Assembly (NCBI RefSeq): GCF_036417845.1
Contig: NC_089978.1
Span: 84,624,007 to 84,688,006, forward strand
Length of the DNA: 64,000 bases
From: Apteryx mantelli
Lineage: Eukaryota > Chordata > Aves > Apterygiformes > Apterygidae
Direction: 5' to 3'
Under the pieces are notes generated by a model. That model was not told the DNA's origin. It saw only the letters and a program-made list of their open reading frames with translations, and ran no database searches. Within the stretch, counting starts at the first letter, position 1. Each line of letters begins with the position of its first letter. The translations under genes and the position numbers were made by a program. Below are positions 1 through 11,600 of the stretch, piece after piece.

Positions 1-2808
1 GGTAATGTAAAATCTAGGTTTGTACAGAAAGTGGGGGAAGTTGTTTATTTTGTTTAATTTGTATATCAATATACTAACTTAGCAGAAAGCTGCTGAAACA
101 TCAGGCTGCAAACAGTGCTGCTGGTATGAATATGAGCTGGGGGTGTTCACGCACCCTTTTGCCATTCAACACTCAGATATGCATGACATACTGGAGAGTA
201 TTTCTGAACTGCCTCTAACACATTTCATTTGAGAACCTATAGAGGTGTAACCTTTCAAATGCTCCCTAAAAGGGTCCTAGCCATTTCCACAACTGGTCTA
301 TCTTGCTACAATCTGTTGCTTTTCTCAGGTTCATGTGTTTCCTGATTTCCTATTGTGCATTGAAAAAACACATTTCCTTCACTACATACCTCTATGCACA
401 CTCCAGCCTTCAAGAATAGGGTCCCACAGGTTTCCATAAGCAATTAAAATTCTATGGAGCAAAAATGAACCTCTTCTTAATTCACTTTTTTTTTGTAGGA
501 AGTTAAAGTAACATGAAAAACTAGTACTAACTTAAAACTTACAACCTTCAGGTATCACTCTAAAGAATATTATGATAAGAGCTCAACAATGGTCCTTTCT
601 TTTTGTTGCCCATCTGGAGACACAGATTATTCTTCATTATGATTTGCTGAATATCTAAATGGCAATACAAAGTCAGGCAATTCTTTTTGTCCCTCTTATA
701 TTACGTAGGTTTCTTTTTGCTCATAGATTAACCTCTAAAACCTGTATGTGGTTTTGCTGTCCTGTTAATTTGCCAATCCTGAGAAAAGTTTTGGTTGATA
801 TCATACAATTTCAAAGCTTAAAAAGCCATTCTGGTCATATCAGTGGTAATATTCTTATGCTTCAGTTCAATATGGAGTCAAATACTGCTTTTGTCCTTTA
901 ATGAATAACACTTAGGTTTTTGTCATCCCACTTTTCCTACTGTACATACTGTTGCTTGTTTTAGTCTTATATTAAGCACAGTCCATTGTGAGGGACTTGC
1001 CCTGATTTCTTTAAGCATCCTTCCCTAAATAAAATGGTAAGAACTTTAGAAATGCAACAAACAATGTATATATATTGCTAGATGATATTCCATAATGCTT
1101 AAAAGAGAATAATAGCCTGTCTCTAGAATCTGTACATTAAATTATTCAAACTCTCTGAATCTCTTATGACTCTCTGAAGTGGGCATCCTTTATTATGAAG
1201 TCTATAACTTTTTAGAATAATTTCTCAAACTGCGTCCTGCTGATTTCATCTTTACTCAGATCTACAGACTCCCATAACCATAGTAAATGCTTGTCTAGAG
1301 AAACATATGTATCCCTCTTTCCCTCTCTAACTTATATACAGAAGCTACAAATGTATTTTGTAAACCAGGCTCCTAGGTTTGTCTCTTATCAGTTTTTTAA
1401 ATATATTGCTAGGTGTCAAGGTGGAAGCAATGCGGTGCCTGTTAGAGTGCAGAGTAAGCTATCTCCTATTGCAGTCCTCTTAAGTTTAGAACCCCAGCCA
1501 GCGCAAGCTGTGGTCGTATGGCACATGGGAGGAAAACAGAATACTGGCTGTCCCTCTTCTGTGTCATCCTCAGAGTATTCCCCTTTACACAATACAGCAC
1601 AGAGATGAGGTTGGCATCTGTTCTCTATATACTTTTTTTGAACTCAACTTTAACAACTCAGGCATTAGACATCCTATACCAAGCCATTTTTGTGGTCTGG
1701 TAATCCTGCACTGAAACTGATGACAGGAAAGATTTTCTTTTAGTCCTCGGCCACCACTTGCCTTTGTTTATCCATCTTTTGCTATAGTTCTCCCTGAATC
1801 AAAGAATTAAAGTGCCTTTGATAGCTGAGATTTTCATATGAGGGTTGTAAATACAAACTCTGTAAGAACAGGAGGCCTCAATCTACATGCTTCCAGATAG
1901 GTGTGTAAAGAAGGGCTGCAATGAAATGGACTTTATTTAATTTTCTAAAATTGTTTATGCAATCATATGGATGGATAAATGCATGAATGTTTGTGAGCAA
2001 CACCTGTATGTACTGGGGGAAAGGGTCCTGAAAAATCACCATCTCAGTCGTAGCATCCCAGACTGTCAGAGAAGTTGAGCTACAGAGCAGACTGAGTTCA
2101 AGGTGGTCTGTCCTACAGAGTGAACAATTCCTACTGCAATTTATGGATAAAAAGCCTTAAATTCACACCTCAGGCTACTCCAAAATTGGATCCAGATTAG
2201 AAGGATACTGGTGATATCTCCTAAAATTTGCCTGATGCCTCATCCCTCTTTGTCCTTGACAGAAAACTAACGTTCAGATTTTCATATTGCAGCAGCAAAC
2301 TGAAGTCTACAGGCAGATGCAGACTGTACGCTTTCATCCACGTATTTTTGTCACTCCTGTCAGCTGATTTTCTACACTGCTTGGTTTTGCACATACAAGG
2401 AGATTGGTTTTCTGACACCAGAAAGGTTGTTATGTTGAGCTGTAAGAATTTTTTATTTCACTAGGAAGACTTTGAAGCAGAAACTAAAAGCAGATGTTCT
2501 GGTTTGCTAGGCGATCAGTCGTGGCTTGAAAACCTCCATAGCCTCTTTATTAAAAGCCTGGCATTTCATGTTACTGATTGTCAAGAAGAAATTTGTTTGG
2601 AATGAAGTTTTCTTATTAGTTTTTATTGCTGCATTTGAGTTTAGGCTCAGAGAACCACAGCAGGTAAATTATACAGTACATCCTTCATAATATCGTCCAG
2701 AAGAAAGGCTTGCTTAGTGGAGTATTAGTGAAGAGTTTATTTGCAGGCATGTGGCAAGCTAGGCACAAGTTTTATCCAAAGGAAAAGAAAAAATCTTCAA
2801 TTTTGATT

Positions 2809-2833
2809 TTATTATTATTATTATTATTATTAA
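2809..2833. repeat. (TTA)n microsatellite
   Basis: About eight uninterrupted TTA/ATT units in the EGFL6 intron, next to an A-rich stretch. A simple repeat with no sign of function. Confidence 0.9.
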
Positions 2834-3574
2834 CACCCGTTTACTTTATACCTGCAACTTCAACCTCAGAAAATCTGAATGCCCCAGTAAGCAAACCAAG
2901 AGAGTCTGGTTTTGTTCCTGAGATACTGAATAGAAAATGTAGTTGCATTTGTCTTAAATAAAATGTGACTAATTTACACTGATACGATTATGTTATCCAA
3001 GAGCAAATAAAATGCAGGGAACTTTCCCCTCTTCTTCTTGGATTACATTTCTATTTTATTAGCTGGTATTAACTGATTTCTTTTTCTTCTGCTCCTCCTT
3101 ATTTATATGAAAAGAAACACACTGTATTGACTTGTCTGCCATAGCAGTCAAGAAATCCTGAGTTGATTTCAAAGCCTCATAGTCTTCTGCATAGACTCTC
3201 AACCCCAAGGACACTGTCTTCCTTAATAGCTCTGGTGTTATGGCAGATAGGGACTTTATTAACTCTAGTGGAAACTTTGTGATGGAAAGAGATCATCTTG
3301 TAAACCAGAACTGGTCACACGTGAAGTCTTCCCTAAAACTTGCATATTTGTCACACAAACACTGCCAGACCTTGTTTTGGGACAGTGGTATTCCTCAATT
3401 TTTGGTCAGATATAAGAAGAAGCAGCTGCAGTACCTCCATGGTTTCTTCTTTCAGTTTGCTTTGTACTATACACCCATTTTGAATGAGCTGATCAAAAGT
3501 AGGCCCAGGTTTAACCCTCAGTTATGACTTGGCCATAAGCAGAAACAGCCAGCGTTCTTTGTTGGATAATAGAG

Positions 3575-3870
3575 AAGTACATCTGAAAGGGACTAAATGA
3601 TATCAGCTAGTCTATTTTTTTTTCTCTGAAGCATATCTAATCCAGCCTATTCATGACAGATGTTAATCTAACAGTTTTTAAAAACTTACAGTGATGTATT
3701 TCAAAGAGTCTAAGTGGCTTGCTCCTGTGTTTTACTATCCTATAACGACAAAATTTTTCATGATACCTAACAGAAGTCTCTCCTCATGTCATGTAAACTG
3801 ATTATTTTCCTGTCTTCACGTAGAACAGCTGACCAGCATCCTTTCTCTAGACGCTCTTTGTGCTGTTACT
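3575..3870 (-). mobile_element. Ancient CR1-type LINE fragment, reverse orientation
   Basis: The order of words follows the reverse complement of the CR1 3' region as I know it: 'gaaagggac' and 'tagtc' near the left end, then 'gacagatgtt-aatctaacag-tttttaaaaac', 'atacctaacagaagt' and 'cctgtcttcacgtagaacagctga'. It is heavily mutated with no open frame. I judged the similarity from memory; the ends are approximate to about 30 bp. A different old CR1-like family is possible. Confidence 0.6.
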
Positions 3871-4841
3871 GGGTACCCTAATTGGTGTAAAAGCAATTCT
3901 GGTGCCCTGTGTATGAAAAACGTTGCTCATTCCAGCCTCCCGCCATAGTTTAATGATAGTGAAAAGAGAATAATGGAATTTAAAAGAAATAGAAGGCTTA
4001 TGTCTTGGGCCTCAATATGTTGACAAGGAAAGCATGATGTGAAAATCAGGGCTGCTATGTAAATGTAAAAATGTCATCTAGGAATCTTACCAATGATGTT
4101 TTGAAGTTTTATGCTTGGATATAGAAGATATTTAGCTTCACTTTATTAAGGACCAAGGGTGAGGAAAAGCCCCAAATTTAATTTTATTTCTTTTGTTTTA
4201 TAGATTTGAACAATCTTGGTTGACTTTTACACTCTTAAGTTTTTCTGTTCTGGCAGTTTCTGTGTTTCTGAGCAGGATCAAAAGTTGCAAGATACTAAAA
4301 AGCGGGTTATCCTTTTAGAATTTTGTAGCCAAGAGGAATCATAAAATACTAAAAATCTGACAAAATTCAGTGGCTTTCAGCGTGTGGTACAAGGAATGTT
4401 AGATCAGAGGAGTTTACAGAAGATAGTTAGGAAAAATGCTCACTGCTGACATTTGTTATGTGGGGAATCACACCTCTGTGGACAACTTCTAGTAGCCCAC
4501 AGACTGAAAAAGGCTAAAAAACTTTTTCAAGCTCAAGTGTAAAATATAATTAATATAAAGGGCTGTCTGACCTGTGTTACACAGGAGGCCAGTTCAGGTT
4601 ATTACAGAGGATTGCTTTTGCCTTTTTACTACAACACAAGGTTATATATACGACATAGCTAAGCGCATAGCTACTGCATGTAGATTCAGTTCTGTGCAGA
4701 GCTGAACTTACATCTAACAGTAGATAATTTGGTTGAATAGGTCTCTGGAGATTCTAAAGGACTGTATAGTGCTGTTTATAAATGTTATGATTACTGAATG
4801 ATTCTTTAGATGAATATTTAATATTTTCTTGTTGATTCTAG

Positions 4842-5165
4842 TTATCCCTGAGAAGTCAGTGAAGGAAATTCCAAGAATCCCTGGAGCAGTTAAGGACACA
4901 ATTAAGAAACTTCTTGCGCATAAAAATAGCGTGAAAAAACATGAAGCAATCAAGAATGTGATCCCAGAACCAGCCGTGACACCAGCTTCTAAGACCCACT
5001 TGCAGTCATTTGACTATGAAGGTGGTATTTATCTTGGTGGGAGCTATGCTGAGGAAGAGACTGAAGTTACTAAAGAGGAGGAGACAGAGGAGACAGAAGA
5101 GGAGGAGAAGGAAGATTTTAAGAATCAGATTGACCACGAGCAAAGCCTTAGAGGAGATGTCTTTT
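4842..5165 (+). CDS. EGFL6: EGFL6 linker exon: basic segment, acidic segment, RGD motif
   Basis: EGFL6 (EGF-like domain multiple 6, also MAEG) is a secreted matrix and basement-membrane protein with EGF-like repeats, a linker, an RGD integrin-binding motif and a C-terminal MAM domain. This 324-bp exon is the linker. It reads from IPEKSVKEIPR through a lysine-rich helix-like run (IKKLLAHKNSVKK), then a Glu/Thr-rich acidic stretch of about 27 residues (5050-5130), and ends with SLRGDVF. The wording follows human EGFL6 as I remember it, including PEKSVKE, KKLLAHKNS and SLRGDVFF. The acceptor AG is at 4840-4841 and the donor GTAAGT at 5166. Both ends are phase 1: one base comes from the exon before and one is left over. 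The exon before lies outside the window. The acidic part is the least conserved and differs from human in sequence. Confidence 0.93.
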
Positions 5166-6202
5166 GTAAGTTTCTTCATCACTTTTTATAGGGGTTTTAT
5201 TGTAAATCTATATATACACACTAACAAAATAGTCACTAAACACTATAGCCATCTTATCAGAATTTTCTTGTAAAAAAGGAAAAGAAACTTAACATACCTA
5301 CCACTGAGATTAAAGCTACAGAATCTGCCTTTTAGGGGCATCTGTCTGTAGTCATGTGAACAGAGATGGAGTATGCCGTCCTGACAGCTGCTCTGGAGGC
5401 TGTTCTTTCAGGGCAGTGTAGACATAGTATGTAGCTTTTCCCCATTTTCTTCACAGAAGCCCCAAGGAAACAGGCTGTTTTGCTGTTTTCTTAAGAGTAA
5501 GACAGAAATTAGTTTTGAGTCGTGAAAAGCATATTTATCATTCCTAATTAGTGCGTACTGTTCAGAGGAAAAACATAGACTTCGGTGTCCTTGCCTTTCA
5601 AATAATATTTTAATTATATTTTAATACATCTGGCTCAGTCAAACATTCTTCAAGGAGGTGGCTAAAACACAGATAATGTGAAAAATACACTCTGCTAATA
5701 GTTTATCCATGATACTTTCTCTTTCCCAAAGTATAGGAAAATAATAAAGACTATCCCATGGTGATAAAAATTATGCACCATGTTTCATAACAATATTAAT
5801 GAATAAATGAATTTTAAATTAGCATTTGAATTGTTGCTGTTTGATTCAAAAAGACACATGCGCTTTTTTTTTTTTTTAAAGGAAAGGTCATTTTAAAGGC
5901 TGCCAGAACAAAAGGTCTGTTATATTGCTGCTGTAAGAAAGCCAAGAATAAATGTGGTTATTCACCTAAATACATTTGAGAATACAAGCTTCCTTGCCTA
6001 TGGCACTCTTCTCCTAAAATTGCTTTCTTTTGATGTTCCGTGGTATTTGGCCATTTGGTATTTGTTTCAGTTCAGACTGTGGATATAGCCTAATATTGCT
6101 GCACAGAATTATGCTAGAGAGCTGATAGTCTGCAGTCAGGAGTTTGTTCACAAGCCTCCTCCCTTCATGCAAATATTAACAGCAGTAAGTGCCTGTGGCA
6201 TA

Positions 6203-7062
6203 TTACAGTTTTGCTGACAATATCAAACTGGGGAGAGTGATCTATACTCTAGAGGGCAGGTCTGCTATTAAGAAGGACCTGGACAGGCTGTAGAAATTGG
6301 CTGAGAGGAACCTCATGAAGTTCAACAAAAGCAACTGCAAAAGGATAGAAAAACCTCATGCAACAGTACTGGCTTGGGACAACTGGCTAGAAAGCAACTT
6401 TGCAGAAAAAGACACAGTGATCTTCTAAATAACAAGTTGAGCACGAGCCAACAGTGTGCTCTTGCAGACAGGAAGGCCAACCGCATCCTGGGCTGCATTA
6501 GCAGGATGGTGGCCAGCAGGTAAAGAGAACTGATTCTTCCCTTCTATTTGGCACTTGTGAAATCACATCTGGAGCATTGTGTCCAGTTTGGGCTCCCCAT
6601 TACTAGAAAGACATTGACATACTGGTGTGAGTCCAGCAATGATTCACCAAGGTAAGGGGGCTGGAGCATGTGACATATGAGGAAAGGCTGAGATAACTGG
6701 TTTGTTCAGCCATAAGAGGAGAAAGCTAAGGGGAGATCTTAGAGCCGTCTTCAGCTTTCTAATGGGAAATTATAGAGAAGCTGCAGCCAGTCTCTTCTCA
6801 AAAGTACACAGAGATACGACAAGAAGCAATGGATACAAGTTGGAACAAAGGAAATTCTGATTAAATATAAGGAGAAAATAATTTTACTGTGAAGGTGGTC
6901 AAAAATTGGTACAGGTGTCCAGAGTGGTTGTGAAATATCCATCCTCAGAGATATTCAAAATTTGACCAAGCAGGGCTCTGTGCAACCTCCTGATTGGAAG
7001 GTCAGACTAGGTGATCTCCAGGTGTCCCTTCCAACCTACATGATTCTATAATTTGTTCTATG
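6203..7062 (+). mobile_element. CR1 LINE, 5'-truncated 3' part, sense orientation
   Basis: Clear CR1 3' region. In order it shows 'aaggacctggacaggctg', 'aacctcatgaagttcaac', 'gccaa-cgcatcctgggctgc', 'tggagcattgtgtccagttt', 'tatgaggaaaggctgag' and 'ggtgatctccaggtgtccct'. It ends in two degraded copies of the ATTCTATR octamer (7043-7050 and about 7055-7062) that typify CR1 3' ends. Many substitutions and no reverse-transcriptase frame indicate an old, dead copy. CR1 copies are 5'-truncated as a rule; the left border is approximate. Confidence 0.92.
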
Positions 7063-8580
7063 CTTTCAACCTGGCATTTCAAAATAGTTTAGAAGGTAGT
7101 GGTATCCAGTGTGCCTAGACCAGCATCCTGAAAGACACTTAGATGCCTCTCTGGTACTGTAAACACACAAGCTCACGATTCGGGAATCAGTAACATTTCC
7201 AAAGTACCAAAACAGCTACCACCTAGGCATATGCAAAAATATGTTTCTGCCTGTCAGCTTTTAACCAGACCAATACTCAGAAAAATACTCAGAACTGACT
7301 TGCTGCTTCAAGCCCGCCCTTGCACCAGAAGAAATGCCCGGGGTGGGATTAACAAAGTAAGTGAGGGAATGATAGATAGAGCTCTTTCTCTCACATTAGG
7401 ACCTGATTAGACTCAGAGCCCTCCTCAGACTTTATGACTGTCCAAGGTAGGAGGCGATTGAATGCATAAAGACCAACACCAAACAGAGAACAGCAAGATA
7501 CTCAGGAAAAAAAGAGAGAAAAACAAACAAACAAAAAACAGCTGAAGGAACTATGTTTGTGGTTCCATCTGAAAAATTAGGAAGTTCATCTGGCATGCAG
7601 GAGACCTTCATATTCAAAATCTGTACAGAGAGACTTCAGTCCACCTCACCTTCTCCAGTGAATGTCCTAACCTCAAGGCTATAGTCTAACAATCTCTGCT
7701 TTTTGTGCAAAGTTTCTACCTAATGGTGCTGGGACTCCAAAGTTGAGATTCCTGTGCACCAGAAGCCACTACCACTCTGGCCAGTCACACCATATTTATC
7801 ACCTAAGCCAGTGCCTCTTTGCTCAGCCTTTCACTCCTGTCAAACTCAGGCAGCTTTCCATCCAGCTTCTAAGGATCTCTTCGTTAATCATTTACCTAAG
7901 AAAAAGTAGCAGGGGCAGGAGCTGAAGCGAAATTGTAGTTGAAGTTTCCATTGCATGGCAAGCTACCCTCAAGGTTTGGCTTTACCATGTTGATCCTGAC
8001 AAATACATTTGGGAGTCTCAGACAAAAGTATTAGGAGGCTTGCCTTCGTTCTCTCACAAGAAACAATAAAATCCAGTTTTTCTGATGGCCATGCTTTACT
8101 ATTAGAAAATTCTGTTTCACACACGTTTCCACTAAAATACTATCCTAAACACAAACACAACTCAGCCCGGTCATGTTAACTAATATAAAGCCGACCATAA
8201 TTTTGCAGGAAGTATGGAGAAAGTAAACAGAAGGCAGTTGCAATATATGTGGTGACTTTTCTTAAGAGTATGTTCTTATGTATTCAAGCTTCTTCCTGAA
8301 GGCAAATTGATGGGGAGCATCTGCATGCAAAGACAGTGATATGAATTGACTTGCACTGGTAGTACCAAATATATTCAACTAAACATGGTTACACTGGGAA
8401 GGATTCAAAAAGATTGACTGATTAATTGTAAAACGCTAATGGAACCTGAAGGAATATCTACCCTGAACAAGAGTGTGCTTTCCCATTGTTCTGATTTGTG
8501 TAAAGTCAAGACTTTTTTGTTCCAAACAGAGCTGCAAGAATATTGTTGGGCTAGTATTTTAGGGGCATAGTATAACTAAG

Positions 8581-8633
8581 TAGTATTAATAGTTACTAAT
8601 AGCTAAGTAATTAAATATTAGTAACTAATACTA
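8581..8633. repeat. AT-rich inverted repeat (hairpin potential)
   Basis: The left arm 8581-8601 and right arm 8616-8633 are reverse complements: 7 bp, a 3-base bulge (AAT, left arm only), then 11 bp, around a 14-base loop. All 18 pairs match. It may be a remnant of a small palindromic DNA transposon or chance in AT-rich DNA. No target-site duplication was recognised. Confidence 0.7.
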
Positions 8634-11600
8634 TTAGTGTTATTCAATTAAAAAATAGATTTTTTCCCCCAAATTTGGTGCCATAAAGGTCTGTGGGTTT
8701 TTCTGCTTGCTCAATTGTTAGGCAAGGCAGCCTGTTGGAAAAAAAAAATCATTCAAGTCAATTCTCCTAGCCCTTTCTGCCTTTCTGTGATGGATGTCTT
8801 GATGGACTGAGGAAAGTAGCTCAGACATCTAAACAGGCTTCTTCTGTAACCTGCTTGGAAAGTACCAGAAATAGTACACTCTGGGTATGATCACCATTTT
8901 TTTGGTTAAAAGGACAGAGGGCTCTGCTCTCTGTGCCTAGTGACATATGGGATACATGCTCCCCTGTACTGGGTTATGTGACCTGATGCAATTGCCAAAG
9001 ATAGATCACGTACCCTTTCTGTTGAAATATTCTCTGCCACACTATTTGGAATGGATTTGTTTCCAACATTTCAGTTTGAGTGAGGGTACGCAGGGAAAAT
9101 CGTTTGTCCATATGGAAGTCCAGGTCAAAATAATAATTTTGTCATGATGTTTATGGAGATCCATTTTCAAGAACTTTCTCAGCCAAACCACACCATTTTA
9201 ATACCATATGTCTGGGTAGGCAGAGACTATTTATGGTTACAGATCTATACAAAATTGCCTCCACACCTGAGAGCAGCAAATGTGACTATTATTTCTTTGA
9301 AAATATTAAAGCACTGTGTTTTATCTGTATTTTTGTCTATTTTCTCTTTGTTCCAGTCACAGTTGGCTGGAATTTTTTATTAATAATGTATGGGATTTAT
9401 ATACTGAACATTTCAGAGAGATTTTATTTTGCTAGGGGATACTGGCAGGAGATTGGTGTGCTTCTGTATACAGGGATACTACTAGGTAATAAAGCCCAAG
9501 ATGGAATTTTATTGCGTATGTAAGCTTTGTATTATTTACGGCTTTCTGGTTTGATCCCTACTATGTATAAGACTTCAGGCATTGTGCCATTTTTCTTTCA
9601 GGATAGGTTGCCTATATTAATTTTATTTCCTTTTAAATTTCCATATGACATACTTGATCCTTGTTGTTATAATAAAATCCAGTCTTGATTCAAGCATTTT
9701 AATTTGCTTGAACTTCGGGCTTTAAAATCACTTTTATTTTTAATGTTATTGAATGATCCTTTCGCGTTTGTGAGTAGCTTAAATTTACAGCTGGTAGATT
9801 TACACAACCTTTTTTTTCTTCCACACATATACATATAGCTTAAGGATTTTATATGTCAACACAGGAGAAACTTTCTAAAAAGTATACTCTTATAATGCCA
9901 AAAATTAGCCAGATACTGCTATGGGCTTCATGGGAGAGACACCATACAATAGCAACCTTTAAGAAACTCCAGGAGTAAGATTCTAAATTTAGATAATATG
10001 TAGACATCCAAGATAGTCACTTAAGCTCCTTTTAGAGTCAATGGAGAGAAACAGACACTCGTGGTGATTTAGTCTGACCTATTTCAAATATATACTTGAG
10101 AATGAGATGAATCAAAATTTTCTCTTGATTAGAAAAGCTAGGCTGACTAGGGTGACTTTAGATACGGATGTCTACATTTGGTTAAATAAATTCCATGCCT
10201 AGTATAGTCAGTACACATTCATACTCTTGTTCTTCTTTGATTATAAAATCACAACTCATACTTGTACAATTCTGGGGTGGAAATCTTCTGTTGCAGCCTG
10301 AATTTGCTGCACATTGCACTAATCTGATCATTTCTCAGTTGCCATAAAGATATGAAGTGAGCTCTACTCCTTCCCAGTAAACACAGTGATTTGTAGAATG
10401 AATATATTTGGACTGGACAAGAAAGCAGAGATCATGGCAGGCACTGAGCATTGACTCAACTCTGCTCATACTTAGGCTAGAGAGAATCTTACCAATGAAG
10501 CTTCAGTGAAAGAAGTAAAGCCAATGCATAATGTTTTTGGAAAAAAAATCTTCTGTTTATAACTTGTAACCATGAACTTTTAATTATATAAACACCTAAA
10601 AAATAGATATTTAAGACTCATAATTAAAATACTGTAGTACGCCATTCTTGAACAGTACTCAAGGCAGCAAAATTCTTATGTATGCTTCAAGCGTTTTGAG
10701 GGGCTGCTTAGGCACATGCTCAAACGTCTTAATGGGCTGCAGTCTTATTTATTCTTCTAATTCTTACTTCTGCTTCAGGAGCAAGGCTCCAGTTTATTTT
10801 AGTGCAAGCAGGACTGAACATCTCCTGATTCTAAAATAACTGTAGGTATTATAGGTCTAACTTTTGCTCCTATTTAAATGTATATTTTTGATCATTATCT
10901 GCTTATATTTTTGCTGCAGGTTAAATCCCAGTTTGTATTCTATATAAGGGTTTCCTCACTATACAAAATACACAGACAGAGGCCAAAGTTCGTTTGTAGT
11001 TACAATGGAAAAACAGTAGTACCGTACATTATGGACAAATTTTGAAGTGATATTCTAGTCAGATTCATACTTATATATGTACATGTATAAATAAAGATCA
11101 GGATGTTTGCCTACGTAATGTGTCAAGCAGCACTCAAGATGTAACCTGTCTAAAATAACATTTTAAAAATCATGGGAGATAGATAGCTCTTATAGGTGAA
11201 GAGTAACTTTTTCATTTGAGCCTAAGCATCAGTGAAAGTTAGTTCAGCATTTGCTTGTGAAACAGATGTGCCAGTTTAAGAAATTTCTACCCTGGATTGT
11301 TCATTACAGGTCTTCAGCCAGCCATTTCTACATCTTTGGTTTAGACACAGTAACACGCCTCTTCAGTCTGAATGCAAATTAAAAGAGGTTATCTTAAACT
11401 GTGTCCCTTGCTGGTTGAAATGAACTTGTTACAGTTTGCAGTAAACAAAGGTAGGAACATTAGTTACCATGCATGAGGCATGGGGGCAATCATGAACAGA
11501 GGGAAGGTCTTAACTTCGTAATTGCAAATGTACTCTTTGACATCTACTAAATGCCTAGAGATCCACTTTTCAGGGAATCAGATGACTAAAAAACCGTTAA

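Larger units (their letters stand above)
1..4841 (+). other. EGFL6: EGFL6 intron (3' part), no coding sequence seen
   Basis: AT-rich non-coding DNA that ends at a good splice acceptor (TTGATTCTAG at 4832-4841) before the first recognisable EGFL6 exon. The open frames here are short, lack codon bias and match no family I recognise. The preceding EGFL6 exon (EGF-like repeats in other vertebrates) is not in this stretch, so it lies upstream of the window. Contents I can name are a short TTA microsatellite near 2.8 kb and an old CR1 fragment near 3.6 kb. Confidence 0.7.
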
